This document shows, one piece after another, positions 1-6,810 of a DNA stretch of 9,954 bases (position 1 is the first letter of the stretch; each line of letters opens with the position of its first letter). The DNA is taken from NCBI GenBank assembly GCA_905236465.1, contig CAJOQA010000192.1, positions 1-9,954 on the forward strand, read 5' to 3'. The position numbers and the translations under genes were made by a program. The notes under the pieces were generated by a model. That model was not told the DNA's origin and did not search any database. It worked only from the letters and a program-made list of their open reading frames with translations. This DNA comes from an uncultured Treponema sp. Lineage in GTDB: Bacteria > Spirochaetota > Spirochaetia > Treponematales > Treponemataceae.

Positions 1-2
1 AT

Positions 3-1490
3 AAAAAATCCTTTGACGAAGGCGGTTGGGAAGAAGTTACGAATAAAAATGCCTCCTGGTATTCCACTGAACTGGCCGCAAAAAAAGCAGTTGAGGACAG
101 CAAGCAAAAAGAAGAAACTCTTGAAAAAACAGTAAATCCTGATTTTAATGAAGAAGAGATAAATCAGGCTGAATACTTTTATTACAAAAACCTGCCACTT
201 TTAAAAAGCGGGAACCTTGCTAACGGAATTCCCCTTACCGTAAAAAGCGTCGCCCATTCGCAGACTGTCAGTTTAAATATTTCTATCAGCGGGGGCGAAC
301 TGGCATCCCCTAAAGATGAGTTGCTTTTACGGTCTGTAATGATAAACTACTTTGCACGGAATATACAAAGCGAGATTGCTAAAAAGAAAGCAGAGGGGCT
401 TTTAACTGGAAATCCTAAAGCAAGTTCCCACACAGACAACTTTTTTTCAACTATAAGCGTGCAATGTCTTTCTTGTGATCTAGAACAGACTTTCACCTGC
501 ATAACGGATGCTATAATCTATGGGGACATAAAACCCGTTATGGCAGACTCCCTTGCAAACGAAATAAAGGCTCAAAGGGCTAGTTTTTTAATTGGCCTTT
601 CAAATCAGCTTGAATACAATGCTTTTAAGTATTTATTCAGGAATACTGAACTAGAACACATCTACGATTCTGCTGCCCAGCCTCTAGAAAAAACAACAAT
701 TTCTTCTATTACAAGGGAATACACCTATCTTTTGGATGCTTCTCTGTATTCAATAAGCGCAGTAGGCGACATTTCGTATGAACAGATTGAAAAGGCCGCC
801 TCTTTGTCTTTTGGCTTGCTCCATGAGCAAAAGCAGAGGGAAAGTCTAAAAGTAATAGAGCCTTCTTTTAAGAATAAGAACAGGAATGTTCAGCTTAGGC
901 ACCTTTACGCAACAGATAAAACTCCGGAAATGGCCCCAAACGGAGTACCAATACTGGTTCCAACAAAAGATTTTTTTGATCCAGCCCACTTTTATTTTAC
1001 AGCCCCAGTTTTTTATTCAGATGCAGAAAGCCTGCCCCTCTACAATGCTATTCTTAAAGAACTTGAATTAAGAATACAAGGCATTTTAGGCCCTGAAATA
1101 AAATGCAAGGCCTCTTACGCAAAAGAAGATTTGGCAATAGGGGCCCTAAAAGTTGATGCCCTTTTGCATACAAAAGCATTCTTAAACGCTTACCAAAAAG
1201 CAAGGTATTCTTTATTAAAAGACTTAACGAATGAAGACGTTGCTAGTCAAGAAAAAAGTTTACGAAAAATGAAGAATTTATGGATAAAGCAGACAATGGC
1301 CCTAACCCAAACAAATTCGGGAACAGCAGACCTAATAGAAATAGGGCAAAAATTTGATCAAGCTGATTTATACATGAAAAATTACATTCGGGTGGAAAAT
1401 GCAAGCGCAAAAGATTTTGTGGATCTTATAGAAAAATATTTTACAGAAACACCTACTTTTACGGTTTATTCTGTTGACTCTAAAAAATGA
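3..1490 (+). CDS. M16-family (insulinase-like) peptidase, C-terminal part, 5' end outside window
   Basis: The frame is open from the left edge (first full codon at 3) to a TGA at 1488-1490, giving 495 visible residues. The TTG at 321 lies inside the gene and is not its start. Around visible residues 65-95 the pattern 'ANGIPLTVKS...ISISGGE' followed by a helix matches the start of an M16 (pitrilysin/insulinase) half-domain. The end ('ASAKDFVDLIEKYFTETPTFTVYSV') matches the closing helix and strand of such a domain. Long M16 proteins are two tandem halves, with the zinc motif HxxEH in the N-terminal half. No HxxEH is visible here, and the equivalent helix reads LLRSVMINYFA. This is therefore probably the catalytically silent second half, with the zinc site upstream. 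No membrane segment is visible. Family is fairly sure; whether it is exported and what it cleaves cannot be seen. Confidence 0.72.
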   Translation, partial: KKSFDEGGWEEVTNKNASWYSTELAAKKAVEDSKQKEETLEKTVNPDFNEEEINQAEYFYYKNLPLLKSGNLANGIPLTVKSVAHSQTVSLNISISGGELASPKDELLLRSVMINYFARNIQSEIAKKKAEGLLTGNPKASSHTDNFFSTISVQCLSCDLEQTFTCITDAIIYGDIKPVMADSLANEIKAQRASFLIGLSNQLEYNAFKYLFRNTELEHIYDSAAQPLEKTTISSITREYTYLLDASLYSISAVGDISYEQIEKAASLSFGLLHEQKQRESLKVIEPSFKNKNRNVQLRHLYATDKTPEMAPNGVPILVPTKDFFDPAHFYFTAPVFYSDAESLPLYNAILKELELRIQGILGPEIKCKASYAKEDLAIGALKVDALLHTKAFLNAYQKARYSLLKDLTNEDVASQEKSLRKMKNLWIKQTMALTQTNSGTADLIEIGQKFDQADLYMKNYIRVENASAKDFVDLIEKYFTETPTFTVYSVDSKK

Positions 1491-1491
1491 A

Positions 1492-1515
1492 GCTTTAGCA
1501 GCCTTTTTCTAAAGC
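1492..1515. terminator. Short inverted repeat between convergent genes, possible terminator
   Basis: GCTTTAG (1492-1498) and CTAAAGC (1509-1515) form a perfect 7-bp stem with a 10-base loop. It lies between the peptidase stop (1490) and the end of the cyclo-ligase gene, whose stop codon (1509-1511) is inside one arm. Read on the - strand the stem is followed by TTCATTTTTTA, a T-rich tail, so it would best serve the cyclo-ligase gene. On the + strand no T tract follows. The stem is AT-rich and short, so this is tentative. Confidence 0.35.
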
Positions 1516-2099
1516 ACATAGTCCATGCGGATGTCTTGGCCGGACAAGGGAATACTTTGAAGTATCTGGCAGTCGAAGCAAAAGCCTAATAAAGTAACGC
1601 TTGCGTTACAAAGCCTTGCTTTTTCTAATAAAGAAGCAAGATATATGTCATAAAAACCTTTTCCCCGCCCTAAACGTCCGCCTTCTTTTGTAAAGGCAAA
1701 GCCAGGAACTATTACACATATTTTTTTTTGGAAAAAAGAGGCATCACATTCAAAAAGATGTTCCTTGTTTTCAAAAGGTTCCCTTATTCCCCAAAGCCCT
1801 TCTTGCAGCTGAAGGGATAATTCTTTTTTGTTTGATATAGTATAAAAGTCCATAAAAGAACTTTTTTCCCTCACACGGGGAAGAGCAAGTTTTTTATTAT
1901 CAGCAAGAGATGTAAGGTTTATTTTTAAAGGATCACATTCATTTTTCATAGCCATATAAGAAAGCAGCAAATCACATTCCTTATAGGCGGGGCTTTGCAA
2001 AAACTTCTTACACTTTTTTTCAGATTCCAGGGCTTGTTCTTCTAGTGGCATAGCAGCGATTATTTTTTTTACCCAAGCCCTTACTTCTTTTTTTTCCAT
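1509..2099 (-). CDS. 5-formyltetrahydrofolate cyclo-ligase (5,10-methenyltetrahydrofolate synthetase)
   Basis: This enzyme uses ATP to convert 5-formyltetrahydrofolate to 5,10-methenyltetrahydrofolate in the cytoplasm, returning the storage or inhibitory folate to one-carbon metabolism. The 196 residues fit the family's usual length of about 180-200. Diagnostic features in order are a substrate-side E54 in 'KNECDP', 'LALPRV' (71-76), 'GLWGIREP' (101-108), and the signature 'VPGFAFTKEGGRLGRGKGFY' (131-150) followed by D151, which carries the nucleotide and phosphate-binding loop. A closing 'IPLSGQD' (183-189) occupies the family's conserved C-terminal position. The start is the only sensible ATG. 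There is no clear Shine-Dalgarno sequence, and an extended -10-like element lies only 6 bases upstream (separate entry). The gene is convergent with the peptidase and divergent from the dGTPase gene. The coding strand has A8 runs in codons 2-4 and 11-13, and an A9 run near codon 125. Confidence 0.93.
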   Translation of the reverse strand: MEKKEVRAWVKKIIAAMPLEEQALESEKKCKKFLQSPAYKECDLLLSYMAMKNECDPLKINLTSLADNKKLALPRVREKSSFMDFYTISNKKELSLQLQEGLWGIREPFENKEHLFECDASFFQKKICVIVPGFAFTKEGGRLGRGKGFYDIYLASLLEKARLCNASVTLLGFCFDCQILQSIPLSGQDIRMDYVL

Positions 2100-2105
2100 A
2101 TTCTC

Positions 2106-2114
2106 ATAATAGCA
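2106..2114 (-). promoter_or_regulatory. Possible extended -10 promoter element for the cyclo-ligase gene
   Basis: On the - strand the sequence reads TGCTATTAT, an extended -10 form (TGn plus TATTAT, 5 of 6 to TATAAT). The hexamer ends 6 bases before the ATG, so transcription would begin at or next to the start codon and the mRNA would be leaderless. No good -35 box is present at 17 bases (TTTTCT), which fits an extended -10 promoter but weakens the call. In such AT-rich DNA chance matches are common. Confidence 0.35.
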
Positions 2115-2156
2115 AAAAGAAGGTTAAAAGAAAAGGGCAGCCCATAAAAAGTTCGC

Positions 2157-2185
2157 TTGAAAAAATTAAAGAGACAAGGTACTAT
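2157..2185 (+). promoter_or_regulatory. Possible promoter for the dGTPase gene
   Basis: TTGAAA (2157-2162, 5 of 6 to the -35 consensus) is followed after 17 bases by TACTAT (2180-2185, 4 of 6 to the -10 consensus). TATAAA at 2183-2188 is an alternative -10 with a long, 20-base spacer. Either choice puts the transcript start at or just beyond the ATG at 2191. A weak AAGG (2176-2179) lies 11 bases before that ATG and would be useful only on a transcript starting further upstream. The two cues disagree, hence the low confidence. Confidence 0.33.
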
Positions 2186-2190
2186 AAAGT

Positions 2191-3459
2191 ATGAAAGATT
2201 CCTTTAGCATAGTAAGAATGGACGAAAAAAACCCAAAGTGGGAAGAGGCAATAAAAAGAGAAAGTCAGCTTTATTACAGGGGTAACGACATAAGGTCTGA
2301 TTTTGAACGGGACTACACAAGGCTTTTACACTCAGAATCCTACAGGAGGCTTAAGCATAAGACACAGGTTTTCTATGCACCGCAAAACGACCATGTTTGC
2401 ACAAGAATGGAGCACGTAGGCCATGTTGCTTCCGTAAGCACAACGATTGCAAAATATTTGGGCCTAAACTACGACCTGACAAATTCCATAGCGATAGGGC
2501 ATGACATAGGGCACGCGCCTTTTGGGCACACGGGAGAAGACATATTAAATTCCTTAATGGTTCAAAAGGAAGGAAAAAACGCCCCAAAGAAATTTTGGCA
2601 CGAACGAAACAGTCTTTTTTTTGCTGACTACATAGACACACTGCAAGACCCCAATGGTAACGAAAAAAACCTTGATCTAACTTATGCAGTAAGGGACGGC
2701 TTAATCTGCCACTGCGGAGAAATAGACCAGCAGGGAATTAAGCCCAGGAAGGAAGCAATAGAACTGTACTCAATAAAAAGGCCTGGAACAACTGCTCCCT
2801 TTACCTGGGAGGCTTGCATAGTAAAGCTAAGCGATAAGATTGCTTTTTTGGGCAGAGATATAGAAGATGCAAGGACTTACCATATACTTGACATGGGAGC
2901 CTACCGGCAGCTTCGCGAAATCGTTTGGTCAACTTTAGGTTATGTACCCGAAGAAAAAGAAGGCGGTCAGGCAAAAAGGTCAGGACGGGCGGTAAACACC
3001 ACAACCCTTATAAATGATATGATTGTTGACCTCTGCAATAACTCTTCACCAGAAAAAGGCTTGTGCTTTAGCAACCAATACTTTAACTTTATAAAAGAAC
3101 TAAAAAAATTCAGCTTTGCAAATATATATAGCCACTGGCGTCTTTTGGAATTTCAGGAATACGCAAAGGTTGTTCTAAGCTGCATCTATAAGACTTTAAT
3201 GAAAACTAGGATCTATGCACAAAAGCATAGGCTTGAGCAGTTCCTTCAGTATACGCCAAAACTACTGAAGACCTTTGTTGATTGGGTAATAAAATACGCT
3301 AACTATGACAAAGACCGCAAAGAGGTGCTCCATTACCAGACTAAAGAAGTATTCAACATAAACGACGAAGAAAGTTTTGAAAAGTGCGTAATTGAATACA
3401 TCAGCGGGATGACTGACCAATATGCAATCTCTGTCTTTGAAGAAATTGTATCATTCTAG
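2191..3459 (+). CDS. dgt: dGTP triphosphohydrolase-like HD-domain protein
   Basis: Proteins of this family cleave dNTPs, classically dGTP to deoxyguanosine and triphosphate, and so adjust DNA precursor pools in the cytoplasm. The 422 residues show the family's order of motifs: 'YYRGNDIRSDFERDYTRLLH' (28-47), 'SYRRLKHKTQVF' (50-61), a metal ligand H75 in 'TRMEHVGHV', the HD pair H104-D105 in 'IGHDIGHAPFGHTGE' with H108 and H113, and the last metal ligand D215 in 'LSDKIAFLGRDIEDA'. All expected metal-site residues are present. Substrate preference cannot be read from sequence, and many homologues act on several dNTPs. The start at 2191 has weak AAGG spacing; M10 (2218) is a possible alternative because family homology begins after it. 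It diverges from the cyclo-ligase gene, and its last 9 bases overlap the end of the opposing 519-residue gene. Confidence 0.9.
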   Translation: MKDSFSIVRMDEKNPKWEEAIKRESQLYYRGNDIRSDFERDYTRLLHSESYRRLKHKTQVFYAPQNDHVCTRMEHVGHVASVSTTIAKYLGLNYDLTNSIAIGHDIGHAPFGHTGEDILNSLMVQKEGKNAPKKFWHERNSLFFADYIDTLQDPNGNEKNLDLTYAVRDGLICHCGEIDQQGIKPRKEAIELYSIKRPGTTAPFTWEACIVKLSDKIAFLGRDIEDARTYHILDMGAYRQLREIVWSTLGYVPEEKEGGQAKRSGRAVNTTTLINDMIVDLCNNSSPEKGLCFSNQYFNFIKELKKFSFANIYSHWRLLEFQEYAKVVLSCIYKTLMKTRIYAQKHRLEQFLQYTPKLLKTFVDWVIKYANYDKDRKEVLHYQTKEVFNINDEESFEKCVIEYISGMTDQYAISVFEEIVSF

Positions 3460-5010
3460 CTTCTTAGCATTCTGCATCAACTTCTGAAAGGCTTTAAGGT
3501 GGCGGCTGATTCTTTCCATAAGCGGGCCAATAGAACCGCCCCTTACCTTTGAATCTATTTCTCCCCAGTTTACAATAAGGGTGTTCTTGTTGCGGTCGCT
3601 GCTTAGCTCATCAAAGTAAGTCACAAAGTTATCAATATCTTTCATTGAGTTTACAAGTATTGAAGAAGCCATTGCATTAACAGCATCCAACTCGAGATTC
3701 ACCTTAACCCTGTTTCTTTCTTTCTCTTCTCCATCTGTTTCTTGAACGCGGGCAAGCATTTGAGCAAGTTTATACCCTGTAGAAAACTTTGCATCTAAAG
3801 TCTGGTCAAAGGAGACCAATTCGTCTTTGTGTTCTTTTAGGGTTGTGAAAACCCTGGAAAAAGACGAAACATAGTTACTTTTGCTGCTGGTTGCCTGAAC
3901 TTCAAAGACATCAACAAAGGTATTTATTTCAGTATTTAAGTATAACTCAAGGAAAGTATTAAGGAAGCAGAGGGAATTACAGGCATCATAAGTCACAACC
4001 CCTAAGCTTCTAAGCTTATCACTTTCTTCTTTTGTATAAAACTTAAGCTTTTTAAGGGAGTTACCTTCAAAGGTATCATCAAGAAGTTTCTTTTGCATTT
4101 GAAGCTGCTTTTCTTTTATCAAATCCTCAACAGTAGCCCTAAATTCCTGATAAATCTGCTCAGCAAAGGGAATTACTATATCTTTTGGATTGCTTGTTAC
4201 CGTAATTTCATAATCAGCATCAGCCTTTATAAGTTTTGCAAGGGGACTTATAACTTTTTTTTCTTCCAAACTATGCAAATCTTCTACAACACCGTAAAAA
4301 GAGTCAAGGTTTACGCTCTTAAAATCAGGAAAAGTTTTTAAGAAAGCCATCAGGGGTTTCCAATCATAAACATTGAGCATAAGAGAAGCGGCATTCAGGA
4401 AATCCAAGATAAACTCATCAACATAATTCTTTGGAAGAGCAGCAAACTTAGGCATCAAACCAAAAGAATTTTCCTTTATTTCACTTGAAAACTTGCGCAA
4501 GCTAGCATAGTAGTCAAGCAAGCAAAACTGCTTCAATACCAGCAAGGAATTATAAAGTGAGTTGATTTTCATCATGTTGTCGTTTGTATATTCTTTCCTA
4601 AATACAGTGTAGCAGTCCCTGCCCTTTTCTGCTATGGTTTTTAGCTGAATTGTTTTTACCATAGTCCTTATGTTTTCAGGAAGAATCTGCGAAAGCATAT
4701 CCTGCTGTTTTTTAGACATCGTATAGTTTAAAATCTGATTCTTATAATAATTATCCTCTGTGTTTTTAAGAAAGTATTCCCTTATTGGAGCTATTGTTTC
4801 GTAAACGCTGTACAAAAATTCAGGAAAAGGAGGTAAAACGAGAGATTTCTTGTAGTTATAAAACTTGTATCCACTTTTGTTCAATTGGTGGTACAAGGCA
4901 TTAAGCCTCTTATTTCTTTTTCCCTTAAAAATCTTACCCAAAAGTAAATCCAAGAGCCTTGAAAAAAAATTCCCCTTAACCTTGTAGTTTTCAGTATCTG
5001 TATTTTCCAT
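3451..5010 (-). CDS. Hypothetical protein, 519 residues, predicted helical, possibly spirochaete-restricted
   Basis: I do not recognise a characterised family. It may belong to one of the spirochaete-specific DUF families (DUF5312 comes to mind, unverified). The protein is charged and leucine-rich, and probably almost entirely helical. It has a basic N-terminal patch (residues 25-35, 'KIFKGKRNKR') next to a short amphipathic stretch 'FFSRLLDLLLGKIF', which might touch a membrane or nucleic acid. A possible coiled coil lies around 'VEDLIKEKQLQMQKKLLDD'. There is no signal peptide, no clear transmembrane segment and no catalytic motif that I can identify. The gene looks genuine: a long frame with ordinary codon use, a good ribosome binding site (AGGA at 5018-5021, 7 bases before the ATG) and a plausible promoter. 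Its stop lies inside the last codons of the convergent dGTPase gene. It appears monocistronic, since a hairpin and promoter separate it from the kinase gene. Confidence 0.8.
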   Translation of the reverse strand: MENTDTENYKVKGNFFSRLLDLLLGKIFKGKRNKRLNALYHQLNKSGYKFYNYKKSLVLPPFPEFLYSVYETIAPIREYFLKNTEDNYYKNQILNYTMSKKQQDMLSQILPENIRTMVKTIQLKTIAEKGRDCYTVFRKEYTNDNMMKINSLYNSLLVLKQFCLLDYYASLRKFSSEIKENSFGLMPKFAALPKNYVDEFILDFLNAASLMLNVYDWKPLMAFLKTFPDFKSVNLDSFYGVVEDLHSLEEKKVISPLAKLIKADADYEITVTSNPKDIVIPFAEQIYQEFRATVEDLIKEKQLQMQKKLLDDTFEGNSLKKLKFYTKEESDKLRSLGVVTYDACNSLCFLNTFLELYLNTEINTFVDVFEVQATSSKSNYVSSFSRVFTTLKEHKDELVSFDQTLDAKFSTGYKLAQMLARVQETDGEEKERNRVKVNLELDAVNAMASSILVNSMKDIDNFVTYFDELSSDRNKNTLIVNWGEIDSKVRGGSIGPLMERISRHLKAFQKLMQNAKKLE

Positions 5011-5031
5011 ATTCTTTTCCTATTCCCCTTT

Positions 5032-5060
5032 ATTATGGCACACTTTCTGCTAATCAACAA
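5032..5060 (-). promoter_or_regulatory. Promoter for the 519-residue hypothetical gene
   Basis: On the - strand TTGTTG (5055-5060) is followed after exactly 17 bases by CATAAT (5032-5037, 5 of 6 to TATAAT), which is preceded by TGC in extended -10 fashion. The predicted start of transcription, around 5025, leaves a leader of about 15 bases holding AGGA (5018-5021) 7 bases before the ATG. Here, unlike the other promoters in the window, promoter and ribosome binding site agree. The -35 match is only 3 of 6. Confidence 0.5.
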
Positions 5061-5065
5061 TAGCT

Positions 5066-5095
5066 AGTCTAGAAAAACTTCAGCTTTTCTAGACT
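5066..5095. terminator. 11-bp perfect hairpin after the kinase gene, candidate terminator
   Basis: AGTCTAGAAAA (5066-5076) and TTTTCTAGACT (5085-5095) are perfect inverted repeats around an 8-base loop. The hairpin begins 4 bases after the kinase stop codon and ends just before the promoter of the next gene, which is where a terminator for the FHA-phosphatase-kinase unit is expected. On the - strand the 3' arm has five Ts but the tail after the stem (AGCTATTG) is not a U tract. On the + strand the tail is T-rich (CCTTTTATTTTTTT). By a rough random-sequence estimate, an 11-bp repeat with so short a loop would be rare in 10 kb. Confidence 0.5.
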
Positions 5096-5099
5096 CCTT

Positions 5100-6755
5100 T
5101 TATTTTTTTCTAAGGCTTCCGTTTATAAAAAGCTCATCCTGATACCAGTCAACCCTAAGGCCAAAGTATTCCTCTTTATAACCATCCGCCACAATATGTA
5201 TCCTATAAACGGATCCGGTCCTAAGCTCAGAAGGCTTTATTCTTTTTAGGTTTACCTTGCCTTTAGCCGTTTCAACTAAAAAATTACACTTGCTAGTTAT
5301 ATCCTTGCCTGTATCTGCATCAAAGGCAGAAGCCCTGATAGTAAGGGTTCTTTTTACATCCTTTAAGAAATCAAGGTCTAGTGAAAGCTTTTCAGTTCCA
5401 ACGGTAACGCTTTTCCACCAGACATAAGGACCTTCCGCAATCTTTATCCTATAATCTCCCGGGCGCAAGAATACAGGCCGTGTTTTTACAGTGATTGTTT
5501 TAGCATTTTCATCCTGTTTTTCACTTTCAAAGATACGGCGGCTCCCCTTCACCTCTGGAATCTCGTCATTATCGTTTACAAAGAAAAAGGCTCGAGCGGG
5601 CAGGTCTGCTGCAACAGATGCAGTCTTAGGCATTTCCATACGCAAAGCAATGGGAGTATACCAGGGGCGCAAAACCGTACTGTGGAAAAAGCCAGAAAAC
5701 CACCCTACAAGAAGAAGGGAAAGACTTACTACAATTACACATGCAATTTTTGCTCTTTTTAAGGCCTTTGCCCTTTTGCGGACATAGAACTTTGGCAGTT
5801 CTAATTGTTTTTCTGCCTTTATTGCCCTGACCAAATCAACGCGTATTGCATGGGTATCGTATTTGCTCAAATAGGATTTCAGCTTTTTTATTACAGGCTT
5901 TATTGATTGGTAGCGCTTAGCAGGATCCGGCTTCATCATCTTTTTGATTAAGACCCTGACTATACGGGGAAGCGACTTATCAAGTTTTTCTGGCGGGATA
6001 TAGCGACCCGCCTTTATCTTAGCAATAGTTTCCGGCTGCATATCCCCCTTATAGGGTTTGTTGCCTGTGACCATCTCATAGAGCATGACACCCATTGAAT
6101 ATATGTCTGCCCTTTGGTCAACAGAACGAGAATCATCAAGCTGCTCGGGCGACATATAGGCAGGGGTGCCCAAGGTTGAGCCGGCCTTTGTAATTCCCTC
6201 TGGAACGGCAGCCTTGTTTGCAGAAGAAAGCAGGCCTGTTTTTCTTTCAACTTCTACAACTTCATTTTCCTTTTCACCAGAAGCGATGCCAAAATCAGCT
6301 AATTTAATCTGGGACTTTAAGGAAATCAAAATATTTCCAGGTTTTATGTCACGGTGAACTATTCCCCTTTCATGGGCAACCCTAAGTCCGCAACAAGCAT
6401 CCAAAAAGATAACAAGGGCAAGCTGAGGAGAAAGGGAAAACTGTTTTTTTAAGACTTTATCAAGGGAAAGCCCGTCAACAAGCTCTAGGACTATATAATC
6501 AGACCGGCCTTCTCTAAAATAGTCGTACATACGAACTATGTAGGAACTTGTTAAATCCAGAAGGATCTGGGCTTCCCGCCTAAAGCGTTCACGAATTGCG
6601 GGGTTACTGGCCCTTAGGGTAAGTTTTTTTAGGATTACATGCCGTTGTAATGAAGGATGGATAGCCAAATAAACAGCCCCCATTCCCCCCTGGGCCAGTA
6701 GTTTTTCAATTTTATACTTTCCAATATACTTAGGTATTTCAGCTGTAGCTGCCAT
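5100..6755 (-). CDS. Transmembrane Hanks-type Ser/Thr protein kinase with extracytoplasmic C-terminal domains
   Basis: The enzyme phosphorylates Ser/Thr on proteins using ATP. The kinase domain is residues 12-295 and complete: glycine loop 'LLAQGGMGAVY' (19-29), ATP lysine K43 in 'VILKKL', helix-C E61, catalytic 'HRDIKPGN' (134-141, D136, K138, N141), D154-F155-G156, and 'GTPAYMSPEQ' (196-205). The segment between DFG and GTP is about 40 residues, longer than usual, and rich in Ser/Thr. A basic stretch ('RKRAKALKRAK', 326-336) precedes one membrane helix (about 337-357). Residues 360-551 would then be periplasmic and look beta-rich, with two related units (about 380-462 and 470-548) resembling PEGA-type domains. 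The start is supported by GGAG (6761-6764) 5 bases before the ATG. It is last in the unit with the phosphatase and FHA genes, 49 bases after the phosphatase stop. The ligand and substrates are unknown. Confidence 0.94.
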   Translation of the reverse strand: MAATAEIPKYIGKYKIEKLLAQGGMGAVYLAIHPSLQRHVILKKLTLRASNPAIRERFRREAQILLDLTSSYIVRMYDYFREGRSDYIVLELVDGLSLDKVLKKQFSLSPQLALVIFLDACCGLRVAHERGIVHRDIKPGNILISLKSQIKLADFGIASGEKENEVVEVERKTGLLSSANKAAVPEGITKAGSTLGTPAYMSPEQLDDSRSVDQRADIYSMGVMLYEMVTGNKPYKGDMQPETIAKIKAGRYIPPEKLDKSLPRIVRVLIKKMMKPDPAKRYQSIKPVIKKLKSYLSKYDTHAIRVDLVRAIKAEKQLELPKFYVRKRAKALKRAKIACVIVVSLSLLLVGWFSGFFHSTVLRPWYTPIALRMEMPKTASVAADLPARAFFFVNDNDEIPEVKGSRRIFESEKQDENAKTITVKTRPVFLRPGDYRIKIAEGPYVWWKSVTVGTEKLSLDLDFLKDVKRTLTIRASAFDADTGKDITSKCNFLVETAKGKVNLKRIKPSELRTGSVYRIHIVADGYKEEYFGLRVDWYQDELFINGSLRKK

Positions 6756-6785
6756 AAAAACTCCATATTTAATCAGTCAAAGGGT

Positions 6786-6810
6786 AACTAGACCTGATCG
6801 GAAACTAGTT
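6786..6810. repeat. Weak inverted repeat in the phosphatase-kinase spacer
   Basis: AACTAG (6786-6791) and CTAGTT (6805-6810) form a 6-bp stem that includes the phosphatase stop codon. CC (6793-6794) and GG (6800-6801) could pair inside it. On the - strand no T tract follows, so it is unlikely to be a full terminator. It might stabilise the upstream message or reduce read-through into the kinase gene. This is tentative. Confidence 0.25.

Noticed and set aside
321..1490. Reading the first gene as a complete 389-residue protein starting at TTG 321
   Set aside because: The same frame stays open to the left edge, with 106 more codons that fit the M16 fold (including 'ANGIPLTVKS'). The TTG is internal and has no ribosome binding site.
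2135..2143. GGGCAGCCC, a small GC-rich palindrome between the divergent cyclo-ligase and dGTPase genes
   Set aside because: Four-base arms are too short to call an operator, although the position between the two possible promoters is suggestive.
2351..3004. Open frames on the - strand within the dGTPase gene
   Set aside because: They are shadows of a conserved HD-domain gene; the predicted peptides look like random Cys/Leu/Arg-rich sequence.
4093..4341. Open frame of 82 codons on the + strand within the 519-residue gene
   Set aside because: The peptide is Phe/Tyr/Ile-rich as expected from the reverse of Lys/Glu codons, and no start signal is visible.
5491..5787. Open frame of 98 codons on the + strand within the kinase gene
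   Set aside because: It is antisense to a well-supported kinase with all motifs intact, and has no family resemblance or ribosome binding site.
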